A DNA stretch of 7,658 nt from Spirochaetales bacterium (lineage in GTDB: Bacteria; Spirochaetota; Spirochaetia; SPDA01). The stretch spans positions 1-7,658 of the forward strand of contig SPDA01000074.1 of NCBI GenBank assembly GCA_004525155.1, in the 5' to 3' direction. Under the pieces are notes generated by a model. That model was not told where the DNA came from and searched no databases. It was given only the letters and a program-made list of their open reading frames with translations. Within the stretch, counting starts at the first letter, position 1. Every line of letters begins with the position of its first letter. This document shows positions 1 through 6,031 of this stretch, one piece after another. Position numbers and translations under genes: made by a program.

Positions 1-914
1 CGATAAAGAAGTTCATACCCTTCCTTCTGCTTGCTTCCTTTATTCTGATGATTCTCACATTTATTCCGGGTGTTGGCAGGGTGATTCAGGGTTCCAGGCG
101 CTGGATTTTTCTGGTCGGTTTCTCCTTCCAGCCTTCGGAGCTGGTAAAACTGTCCCTGGTACTGTATCTTTCCCACATTTTCAGCAAAAAAGAGGACCGT
201 ATAAACGATTTTGTAAAAACCATCATGCCTCTTCTCGTCATTTCGGCCGTCTTCATAATCCTTATATATATTCAGAATGACTTTTCCACCGCCTTTTTCG
301 TATTTTTTCTTGTACTTCTCATGTTTTTTATAGCCAGGATCAATGTGTGGTATTTCCTGTTTCTCTCCTCCATCGGCATTCCCCTGGCAGGCATCCTTCT
401 CTTTACCAAGGAGCACAGGGTCAGAAGGATTCTGACCTTTATCAACCCGGACCTCGATCCCGTGGGTTCCGGATATCAGGTCAATGCCGCCCTTTCTTCA
501 CTCTCCACTGGCGGTTTCTGGGGCGTCGGCATCGGGGAAGGCACGAAAAAACTCGGAGGTCTTCCGGAAGCGCATTCGGATTTTATTTTCGCCGTCCTGG
601 GAGAGGAAACGGGTTTTATCGGCGTGCTGTTTATTCTGTCCGTATTTCTCGCTTTCGCCTTCCGGGGTTACCAGATAGCGCTGAAAAGTGAAAACAAGTT
701 CGGTTATTACTGCGCCTTCGGCATTACCACGACCATTCTCTACCAGACCCTGCTCAATATAGGAGTTGTGGGCGGATTGATACCGGCAACCGGGATACCG
801 CTTCCTTTCTTTTCCTCGGGCGGGTCTTCGATTGTAATGGCTCTTATCATGTGCGGTGTGCTCATCAATGTTTCCAGAAACTGCGCCGCAGGGGAGGAGG
901 CAGCCGATGACTAG
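1..914 (+). CDS. ftsW: Septal peptidoglycan polymerase FtsW (5'-truncated by window edge)
   Basis: SEDS-family integral membrane glycosyltransferase that polymerises lipid II into septal peptidoglycan with its partner class B PBP. The frame is open from the first base, so the N-terminus lies outside the window; about 303 residues are visible, roughly three quarters of a usual FtsW. Family motifs seen in order are SRRWI and QPSEL (about 108-143), a D-F-S-T-A segment, R-V-R-R followed by GSGYQ (about 417-482), then GGFWGVGIGEG and LPEAHSDF with AVLGEE (510-608), and near the end GLIPATGIPLPFFSSGGSS. The Asp in LPEAHSDF is in the loop where SEDS enzymes carry their essential acidic residue. Several hydrophobic membrane segments alternate with these loops. 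RodA shares these motifs; the ftsQ-ftsA-ftsZ genes directly behind favour FtsW. The stop TAG at 912-914 overlaps the ftsQ start. Confidence 0.95.
   Translation, partial: IKKFIPFLLLASFILMILTFIPGVGRVIQGSRRWIFLVGFSFQPSELVKLSLVLYLSHIFSKKEDRINDFVKTIMPLLVISAVFIILIYIQNDFSTAFFVFFLVLLMFFIARINVWYFLFLSSIGIPLAGILLFTKEHRVRRILTFINPDLDPVGSGYQVNAALSSLSTGGFWGVGIGEGTKKLGGLPEAHSDFIFAVLGEETGFIGVLFILSVFLAFAFRGYQIALKSENKFGYYCAFGITTTILYQTLLNIGVVGGLIPATGIPLPFFSSGGSSIVMALIMCGVLINVSRNCAAGEEAADD
891..900 (+). promoter_or_regulatory. Ribosome binding site of ftsQ
   Basis: GGGGAGGAGG lies inside the last codons of ftsW, 6 nt before ATG 907. It decides the ftsQ start: the same frame is open further upstream (to at least 856), but only ATG 907 has a well-placed Shine-Dalgarno sequence. 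Placement inside ftsW suggests coupled translation. Confidence 0.7.
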
Positions 915-1914
915 TACGGCCACGCCGTCCAGTACCGGAACGGAGCGGGAAAAGTACGTTTTCCGGCCGGTCGGTATTTCCCGGGAAAAAGGCGCCGGGA
1001 CCGCCCCCGGATACCGTGCACGCAGGTACGAAAACACGGCAAAGGAGAATTATTTCACAAAAAAGAAAGCCGTGCCTGGACAGGCGGGGCGTCAGGAGCA
1101 GCAGCCGGAAAACCGCCGTGAAAGCCGTCCGGAAAAGGACAGCAGGAAGGTAACGAGGAAAATTTTTGTAATAGTCATTTCCGTGCTGTCGTTTATTCTC
1201 GTCATCGAGCTGCTCTTCAATTTCATTTTTGCGCCCAAACTGCAGGTCAAGAAAATCCTGATAGACGCGGAGAATCCCCTCATGCTTTCCAAGGAGGAGA
1301 TTATCGGCATTACCGGCCTGGGTAATCAGGAACTCTACCATAACGTGAACACGGAGGATGTGCGGGCAAAACTGCTTAAGCACCCGGCCGTAAAGGACGC
1401 GCGGGTTAACAAGACTTTTCCGGACACCGTATCCCTTTACATCGTTCCAAGGATACCGCTGGCCGTGAGTCTCGCGGAAACGAACTCGGGATACTCCATT
1501 CCGCTGGCCTTCGATGAGGAAGGCGTCGTGTTTCAGATCGGGGCGGATGTATCCGACCTGAAGCTTCCCGTGGTTTCGGGGCTCAGGTTCGCAGACATCC
1601 GGACAGGCGTAGTCCTGCCCAAGGAACTGGTGTCATTTTTAAAGGACATGAAGACCATAAAAACCAGGGAACCCGTCCTTCTCGAAGCGATTTCAGAATT
1701 GAAATTTATCAAAAAAAATGAAATAGATTATGAAGTGCTGCTTTTTCCCGAACATTACAGGCTGCCCGTCAGAATCGGCAGGTCCATAGATGCACAGCAG
1801 CTTAAATACATGCTCATGGTACTGGATGTGGTTTCAAGGGAAGGCATCATCGATCGACTGAAAGAACTTGACTTCCGTACAGCGGACGTGGTTTATACCA
1901 TGAAGGAGGAATAA
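907..1914 (+). CDS. ftsQ: Cell division protein FtsQ/DivIB
   Basis: Bitopic membrane protein of the divisome that scaffolds FtsB/FtsL and the septal synthase. From ATG 907 it has 335 residues. Residues 1-85 are hydrophilic, rich in Arg, Lys and Gln, and probably cytoplasmic and disordered. Residues about 86-108 are one hydrophobic segment (start FVIVISVLSFILVI). Residues about 112-182 match a POTRA domain: a strand around LQVKKILI, LSKEEIIGITGL, then LLKHPAVKDARVNKTFPDT, the usual 'HP.V..A.V.r.fP.tl' pattern of FtsQ/DivIB. The rest is the beta domain, ending with a glycan-facing region typical of the family (RLKELDFRTADVVYTM). Identification rests on the POTRA pattern, topology and position between ftsW and ftsA; FtsQ sequences diverge strongly. 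The start overlaps ftsW by 8 nt. The basic cytoplasmic tail is longer than the roughly 25 residues in E. coli FtsQ. Confidence 0.88.
   Translation: MTSTATPSSTGTEREKYVFRPVGISREKGAGTAPGYRARRYENTAKENYFTKKKAVPGQAGRQEQQPENRRESRPEKDSRKVTRKIFVIVISVLSFILVIELLFNFIFAPKLQVKKILIDAENPLMLSKEEIIGITGLGNQELYHNVNTEDVRAKLLKHPAVKDARVNKTFPDTVSLYIVPRIPLAVSLAETNSGYSIPLAFDEEGVVFQIGADVSDLKLPVVSGLRFADIRTGVVLPKELVSFLKDMKTIKTREPVLLEAISELKFIKKNEIDYEVLLFPEHYRLPVRIGRSIDAQQLKYMLMVLDVVSREGIIDRLKELDFRTADVVYTMKEE
1903..1910 (+). promoter_or_regulatory. Strong ribosome binding site for the TTG start of ftsA
   Basis: AAGGAGGA is a near-perfect Shine-Dalgarno sequence within the last codons of ftsQ, 8 nt before TTG 1919. It supports the rare TTG start, since no in-frame ATG lies near the conserved GLDIGTST motif that must be close to the N-terminus. 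Confidence 0.75.
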
Positions 1915-1918
1915 GATT

Positions 1919-2632
1919 TTGCCCGCAGACTCGATTATCGCAGGCTTGGATATAGGCACCTCTACGGTTTGCGCCGTGATAGGTGAATACAATGAAAACG
2001 GATCTATCGAAATTATCGGAGTTGGCAAGTGCCCTTCCCAGGGCTTGAGAAGGGGAGTGGTCATCAATATTGAATCCACACTCAAGACCGTGCGTACCGC
2101 CATTGAGGACGCTGAACAGATGGCGGGAAGGGAAGTGAGCGGAGTTTTTACCGGTATTGCCGGCGGCCATATCGACGGCATCAATTCCCGCGGCGTCGTT
2201 GCGGTGACAGGCAAGGGCCGGGAAATTACGAAAGAGGATGTGGACCGGGTCATCGATGCGGCCAAGGCAATTGTAATTCCCATGGACAGGGAAGTCCTCC
2301 ATGTGATACCGCAGGAATTCATCGTGGATGAGCAGGGGGGCATCAAAAACCCCATAGACATGATAGGCATACGGCTGGAAGCGGAGGTTCATATAATTAC
2401 GGGTTCCGCAACCGCCGCTCAGAACCTGATTAAATGCGTAAACCGGGCGGGCTTCAGGGTCAACGATATTGTCCTCGAGTCCCTCGCCTCTTCCCGCGCC
2501 GTTCTTACGGAGGATGAAAAGGAACTCGGCGTTCTCCTTGTGGACCTTGGAGGAGGTACCACGGATGTGCTGGTGCATATTGACGGTTCCCCCTACCACA
2601 CCAATGTCATTTCCTTGGGGGGGGGCAGGTGA
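1919..2632 (+). CDS. ftsA: Cell division protein FtsA, N-terminal part (frameshifted)
   Basis: Actin-like ATPase-fold protein that anchors FtsZ filaments to the membrane and recruits later division proteins. This frame holds the first 237 codons, starting at TTG 1919 behind a strong Shine-Dalgarno. Residues 8-24 carry the phosphate-1 motif (GLDIGTSTVCAVIGEY). Residues about 85-165 are the 1C domain that replaces the actin 1B domain. Residues 207-217 are the phosphate-2 motif (LVDLGGGTTDV). The frame ends at TGA 2630-2632 just after a run of nine G, where family members continue with a 'GG.hvTnD' segment. The stop is premature by about 174 residues against a usual FtsA of about 410-420. The continuation is in the -1 frame from 2629. 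Alone this piece lacks domain 2B, the adenosine motif and the membrane helix, so it should not work as FtsA. It begins 4 nt after ftsQ. Confidence 0.9.
   Translation: MPADSIIAGLDIGTSTVCAVIGEYNENGSIEIIGVGKCPSQGLRRGVVINIESTLKTVRTAIEDAEQMAGREVSGVFTGIAGGHIDGINSRGVVAVTGKGREITKEDVDRVIDAAKAIVIPMDREVLHVIPQEFIVDEQGGIKNPIDMIGIRLEAEVHIITGSATAAQNLIKCVNRAGFRVNDIVLESLASSRAVLTEDEKELGVLLVDLGGGTTDVLVHIDGSPYHTNVISLGGGR
2617..2625 (+). other. G9 homopolymer: apparent -1 frameshift site in ftsA
   Basis: Nine consecutive G follow 'ttcctt' and precede 'caggtgacc'. In the upstream frame the tract reads L-G-G-G-R-stop. Adding one G (or slipping back one base) gives [11 protein letters not shown], which matches the FtsA consensus around the 2A/2B junction and restores a 411-residue protein. 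Losing two G would also restore the frame but gives one Gly fewer. No other nearby change is needed, so the tract is the break point. A base-calling error, a real mutation, or transcript or ribosome slippage are all possible; the sequence cannot tell these apart. Confidence 0.85.
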
Positions 2633-3153
2633 CCAGTGATCTCTCAATTCTGCTGAAAACGCCTCTTGAGGCTGCTGAACGGATAAAACAGGAGGCAGGC
2701 TCATGTTTTCTGCCCATGGTGGATGCGGAAGAGGAAGTCCTCATTCCCGGTGTGGGAGGGTGGCCTGCCACTTCCATGCCGCGCAAGGAAATGTGCAAAA
2801 TAATCCAGTCCCGGATGACTGAAATTTACAGCATGGTGCGGGACCAGGTTGAAAAAAAGGGTTTTCTGAAACACTTAGGCGGCGGCGTGGTCCTCACCGG
2901 AGGGGGCGCCCTGCTGCAGGGATCTGCGGAACTGGCGCGGGAAATATTCGGAATTCCAGCCCGCATCGGGTATCCGCTTAACTTTGGAGGGCTTTTCGGG
3001 GAGTACAACAGTCCCACCTATTCAACAGCCCTGGGGCTGGTAATGTACGGAGCGGAAGGTCTGCTGATGGAGGATTATGCCGCCCCCCAGGGTAAACACA
3101 AAAGGGACGGATTTTTCCACAAAGCGAGGAAATGGATGCAGGAATTTTTCTAG
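2629..3153 (+). CDS. ftsA: Cell division protein FtsA, C-terminal part (frameshifted)
   Basis: Continuation of FtsA in the -1 frame; the coordinates start at the GTG that overlaps the TGA of the upstream frame (GTGA). The 174 residues begin with [20 protein letters not shown], typical of the helix after the phosphate-2 strand. At about residues 84-98 of this piece is the adenosine motif ([15 protein letters not shown]), followed by GIPARIGYP and then the closing [11 protein letters not shown]. The last 19 residues are basic and aromatic ([13 protein letters not shown] at the very end), as expected of the amphipathic membrane-targeting helix that ends FtsA. There is no convincing Shine-Dalgarno before GTG 2629, only the G tract, so independent translation is doubtful though reinitiation on the GTGA overlap is conceivable. 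The fragment has no phosphate-1 motif and is best read as one gene with the upstream part. Confidence 0.88.
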   Translation: MTSDLSILLKTPLEAAERIKQEAGSCFLPMVDAEEEVLIPGVGGWPATSMPRKEMCKIIQSRMTEIYSMVRDQVEKKGFLKHLGGGVVLTGGGALLQGSAELAREIFGIPARIGYPLNFGGLFGEYNSPTYSTALGLVMYGAEGLLMEDYAAPQGKHKRDGFFHKARKWMQEFF

Positions 3154-3232
3154 GATCGGGTACATGCCGGGTGCGGGGATAAACTGGCAGCCGCAGCCGG
3201 ATTTTCAATATCGAAAACTGGGAGGGGATGAT
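3154..3232 (+). promoter_or_regulatory. ftsA-ftsZ intergenic gap with imperfect hairpin
   Basis: This 79-nt gap is the longest non-coding stretch in the window. CCGGGTGCGG (3167-3176) pairs with CCGCAGCCGG (3191-3200) over ten positions with a single G-G mismatch and a 14-nt loop. It is followed directly by ATTTTC. It could be an attenuator, a weak terminator or an mRNA-processing site that sets the FtsA to FtsZ ratio. The T tract is too short for a convincing intrinsic terminator. I see no clear -35/-10 promoter in the gap. Confidence 0.4.
3220..3227 (+). promoter_or_regulatory. Ribosome binding site of ftsZ
   Basis: GGGAGGGG ends 5 nt before ATG 3233. It decides the ftsZ start: the frame is open upstream to at least 3077, but that extension overlaps ftsA and gives a leader with no family match. 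An ATG at 3228 is out of frame. Confidence 0.7.
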
Positions 3233-4381
3233 ATGCAGCTCGAAATATTAGAAAGCAATTTCACAAGTCCAACGGTGATCAAGGTCGTCGGCGTGGGCGG
3301 CGGGGGCAACAACGCCGTAAACCGCATGATCGCCCGGGGACTTAAAAAAGTGCAGTTCATCGGCGCCAACACGGACCTGCAGGCGCTTAAACTGTCCAAC
3401 GCTGAAACCAAGGTACCTCTGGGATCAAAGCTCACAAGCGGACTCGGGGCGGGCGGGAAGCCGGAAATCGGTGAAAAGGCCGCCCTCGAGGACAAGGAGG
3501 AGCTCGAAAACATTCTGCGGGGCTCGGACATGGTGTTTATTACCGCCGGCATGGGGGGCGGTACAGGCACGGGAGCGGCCCCTGTAGTGGCCAGGATTGC
3601 CCGCGACCTCGGCGCCCTGACCGTGGCGGTGGTTACCACGCCCTTCGAATTCGAGGGCAAGAAAAAGATGCTCCTCGCGGAGCAGGGTATCGAAAAACTC
3701 CGTGATGCGGTGGATACCCTTATCGTCATACCAAACCAGAACCTCCTTAAAATTGTGGATAGAAAGACACCGGTCAAAGAGGCCTTCAGCCTGGCGGACG
3801 ACGTTCTCCGTCAGGGGGTGCAGGGGATTTCCGACCTTATAACCATGCCCGGGGACATCAATATTGATTTTGCCGACGTCCGTACCGTCATGTCGGAGCA
3901 GGGCGACGCCATCATGGGCATCGGCATAGCAAGCGGAGACAACAGGGCGGTGGATGCGGCAAACGCAGCCATGCACAACCCCCTGCTGGAAGATATCAGG
4001 ATGGAAGGAGCGAAAAACATCCTCGTAAATGTCTGCGGCGGCAACGATTTCGCGCTTTCCGAGTACGAAGAGGTAATCCGGATAATCAGTGCCAATGCCT
4101 CGGAAGACGTGTTCACCATTGCGGGCACCAGTATCGATTCCGCGCTAGAGGACAAAATAAAAGTGACGGTAATAGCCACCGGTTTCAACCAGGAATCCGC
4201 CCAGCTTGCGGAAGAAAAGGATGAAGAAGGCAGGGAGGAGATTATTCCCTACAGTGAGTGGGTAAAAATGAGAAACGGCATCATACGAAGAACGCCTGGT
4301 GAGTTCCTGATAGGCAGAAATTCGGGGGAAAACGATCTTTCCATACCGACCATACTGCGGAACAAGACTGCGGGCGAATAG
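3233..4381 (+). CDS. ftsZ: Cell division protein FtsZ
   Basis: Tubulin-like GTPase that polymerises into the cytokinetic Z ring at midcell. 382 residues, close to the usual 380-400. Residues 18-31 hold the glycine-rich nucleotide loop ([14 protein letters not shown]), then [11 protein letters not shown] at 42-52. The tubulin/FtsZ signature GGGTGTG is at 108-114. [11 protein letters not shown] (135-145) and IVIPNQNLL (164-172) follow. The T7 synergy loop has N210, D212 and D215 (N-x-D-x-x-D), which complete the GTPase site of the neighbouring subunit. The second domain ends near residue 318. A charged linker of about 45 residues leads to the C-terminal peptide [11 protein letters not shown] (368-378), the conserved site that binds FtsA and other partners. 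All catalytic parts are intact. It is separated from ftsA by 79 nt and from xerD by 5 nt. Confidence 0.98.
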   Translation: MQLEILESNFTSPTVIKVVGVGGGGNNAVNRMIARGLKKVQFIGANTDLQALKLSNAETKVPLGSKLTSGLGAGGKPEIGEKAALEDKEELENILRGSDMVFITAGMGGGTGTGAAPVVARIARDLGALTVAVVTTPFEFEGKKKMLLAEQGIEKLRDAVDTLIVIPNQNLLKIVDRKTPVKEAFSLADDVLRQGVQGISDLITMPGDINIDFADVRTVMSEQGDAIMGIGIASGDNRAVDAANAAMHNPLLEDIRMEGAKNILVNVCGGNDFALSEYEEVIRIISANASEDVFTIAGTSIDSALEDKIKVTVIATGFNQESAQLAEEKDEEGREEIIPYSEWVKMRNGIIRRTPGEFLIGRNSGENDLSIPTILRNKTAGE

Positions 4382-4386
4382 CGGTT

Positions 4387-5274
4387 ATGCCCATGGAAAA
4401 AGGCATCAAGGATTTTACCGCCTACCTGGCAGCGGAACGCCGCCTCTCAAGGCAGACCATAGAAACCTATGTGAGGGACTGCAGATCCTTCGTTTCCAGC
4501 TGTAAAAGCGAAGGCCTCGATTACGCAGCTGTTTCTCCTCATCATATCATACAGTATCTCATTGACAGGCAGCTGAAGGGCGCTTCACAGCGGACAATAG
4601 CGAAGACCTTGAGTTCCATGCGTTCCTTTTTCCGGTTTCTTCAGCTGGAAAAAGTGAGGGAGGATGACCCGACGGAATTGCTCGATATGCCGAAGCTCGT
4701 ACGGTCCATTCCGGAAGTTCTTTCGGAAGAGGACGTAGACAGGTTTCTCAATTCCATACCTCTCAACCATCCCGTGGGTTTGCGGGACCGGGCCATGTTC
4801 GAGATGATCTATTCCTGCGGCCTGAGGATTTCCGAAGCTGCAACCGTCAGGCTTTCCCAGGTGTTTTTGGCTGAAGGAATCGTGCGCATAACCGGAAAGG
4901 GCTCAAAAGAGCGGATTGTTCCTCTGGGGGAGTTGTCGATCCACTGGATCAGGCAGTACCTTAGTACGGGCAGGATATTTTTTGAAAAGCGGGACATACC
5001 CTGTGAAAAGCTTTTTTTGAGCCAGCGGGGCTCGGGCCTTTCGAGAAAGTCGATTTGGAAGCGTTTCAAGCTGCTTTCGCAGGGGGCGGGCATAGAAGCG
5101 AAGGTGCATACCCTCAGGCACAGTTTCGCGACTCATCTGCTGCAGGGCGGAGCGGATTTAAGGGCCGTTCAGGAGCTCCTGGGCCATGCTGATATTGGTA
5201 CCACCCAGATTTATACGCATCTGGACAAGGAACATCTTAAGGCGTACCATGCCCAATTTCACCCAAGAGGCTGA
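4387..5274 (+). CDS. xerD: Site-specific tyrosine recombinase XerD
   Basis: Recombinase that, with XerC, resolves chromosome dimers at the dif site during septation. 295 residues, the usual Xer length. The N-terminal SAM-like core-binding domain spans about 1-95 (FTAYLAAERRLSRQTIETYV). The catalytic domain holds all six active-site residues: R147 (GLRISE), K171 (TGKGSK), H241 and R244 (HTLRHSFATHLL), H267 (LLGHADIGTTQ) and the nucleophile Y276 (IYTHLD). The REDDPTELLDMPKL segment and the HPRG end resemble XerD more than XerC, so xerD is preferred; XerC is the main alternative. ATG 4393 is an alternative start two codons in; neither has a strong Shine-Dalgarno. It lies 5 nt behind ftsZ, so it is probably cotranscribed and coupled to division gene expression. 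Confidence 0.93.
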   Translation: MPMEKGIKDFTAYLAAERRLSRQTIETYVRDCRSFVSSCKSEGLDYAAVSPHHIIQYLIDRQLKGASQRTIAKTLSSMRSFFRFLQLEKVREDDPTELLDMPKLVRSIPEVLSEEDVDRFLNSIPLNHPVGLRDRAMFEMIYSCGLRISEAATVRLSQVFLAEGIVRITGKGSKERIVPLGELSIHWIRQYLSTGRIFFEKRDIPCEKLFLSQRGSGLSRKSIWKRFKLLSQGAGIEAKVHTLRHSFATHLLQGGADLRAVQELLGHADIGTTQIYTHLDKEHLKAYHAQFHPRG

Positions 5275-6031
5275 AATTTTGATAAAAAAAGGGAAATTTG
5301 AAAGCAGGAGGACAAGTTTAGCGTTATTAGCATGTGTGGCCGGCGGATTCTGCCTGGTCATGTTCATGTCCTGCAGCAGGGAAAGGAAGCAGATCCTGGC
5401 GCTGGCTAAGAATTATGAAAATCTCGATGGAGCAAGCTGGGAAGACAGGGTCGGAGACATTAAAAAGACCATGCGGCTTTATGAAAACGAACTTGAACAA
5501 AAAGTCAAGGCTTCGGAATTCCTGGGCGAGTACTATAAAACCCTTGCTGAACTTTATATGGAAAAGAAGATGTACGGAGAAGCTGTGAAAAACCTGGACC
5601 AGGCGATCAGTTATTATCCGGAAAAACCCATACTTTTTTATCTTGCCGGCGTCTGCGAGGCGAGAACGGCGAAATCGGAACAGGAACCAGGCACAAGGCA
5701 GGAAAGACTCCGAAAGGCTGAAGCCTATTACAAAAGGGCCCTCAGCCTTAACAGAAACCACGGTGAATCCCTGTACGGCTTGTCCATTCTGTATATCTTC
5801 GAGCTGAATGAGACCCTGTCTGCGAAGCCTCTTCTCGAGCGTCTCATCAACAACGAGCCTTCGCACAATGACGCGAAATTTCTGCTGGCGCGGGTGTATA
5901 TCGCCGAGGGAAACGTCGAAGGCGCCGTTACCCTGTATGATGAAATAATAAAGAAGTCCCATACATCGGAGCAGAAGACCGTTGCAGAAGAGAACAAGCG
6001 CGCGATCCTGGAGGGGGCTTATGGAAGATAG
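5249..6031 (+). CDS. TPR-repeat protein, probable lipoprotein, function unknown
   Basis: I do not recognise a named family. From ATG 5249 there are 260 residues. Residues 1-23 are charged, 24-40 are hydrophobic (LALLACVAGGFCLVMFM), and S41-C42 followed by SRER resembles a relaxed spirochaetal lipobox (F-M-S-C), so a lipidated, membrane-attached protein facing the periplasm is likely; a plain transmembrane anchor is the alternative. The rest is helical with about four TPR-like units: about 91-125 (YYKTLAELYMEKKMYGEAV), 128-170 with a charged insertion at 141-153, 172-205, and 207-236 (AKFLLARVYIAEGNVEGAV). Such domains bind partner proteins. The start overlaps xerD by 26 nt and the end overlaps dprA by 11 nt, implying translational coupling. 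An AGGAGG at 5305-5310 has no suitable start codon behind it. The frame is open upstream to 5186, but that part lies entirely inside xerD. Confidence 0.75.
   Translation: MPNFTQEAEILIKKGKFESRRTSLALLACVAGGFCLVMFMSCSRERKQILALAKNYENLDGASWEDRVGDIKKTMRLYENELEQKVKASEFLGEYYKTLAELYMEKKMYGEAVKNLDQAISYYPEKPILFYLAGVCEARTAKSEQEPGTRQERLRKAEAYYKRALSLNRNHGESLYGLSILYIFELNETLSAKPLLERLINNEPSHNDAKFLLARVYIAEGNVEGAVTLYDEIIKKSHTSEQKTVAEENKRAILEGAYGR

Noticed and set aside
498..1383. Antisense open frames opposite ftsW and ftsQ
   Set aside because: No motifs, low-complexity Arg/Pro-rich translations, and full overlap with the confident + strand genes.
1711..1718. A8 run in ftsQ as a possible second slippage site
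   Set aside because: The ftsQ frame reads through it unbroken with a sensible protein on both sides, so nothing suggests slippage.
2580..2609. TTGACG resembling a -35 element in ftsA, ahead of the second frame
   Set aside because: No acceptable -10 hexamer at the right distance; it encodes conserved FtsA residues.
1847..2704. Long antisense open frame of 285 codons opposite ftsA, crossing the frameshift site
   Set aside because: It has no recognisable domain, no sensible ribosome binding site and lies wholly opposite conserved ftsA motifs; it is a by-product of GC-rich codon use.
3077..3232. In-frame N-terminal extension of ftsZ (52 codons)
   Set aside because: It overlaps the end of ftsA, has no family match, and the well-placed Shine-Dalgarno at 3220-3227 points to ATG 3233.
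4562..4590. TTGACA resembling a -35 element within xerD
   Set aside because: The sequence 17 nt downstream is TCACAG, not a -10 element, and the site is in the middle of a coding region.
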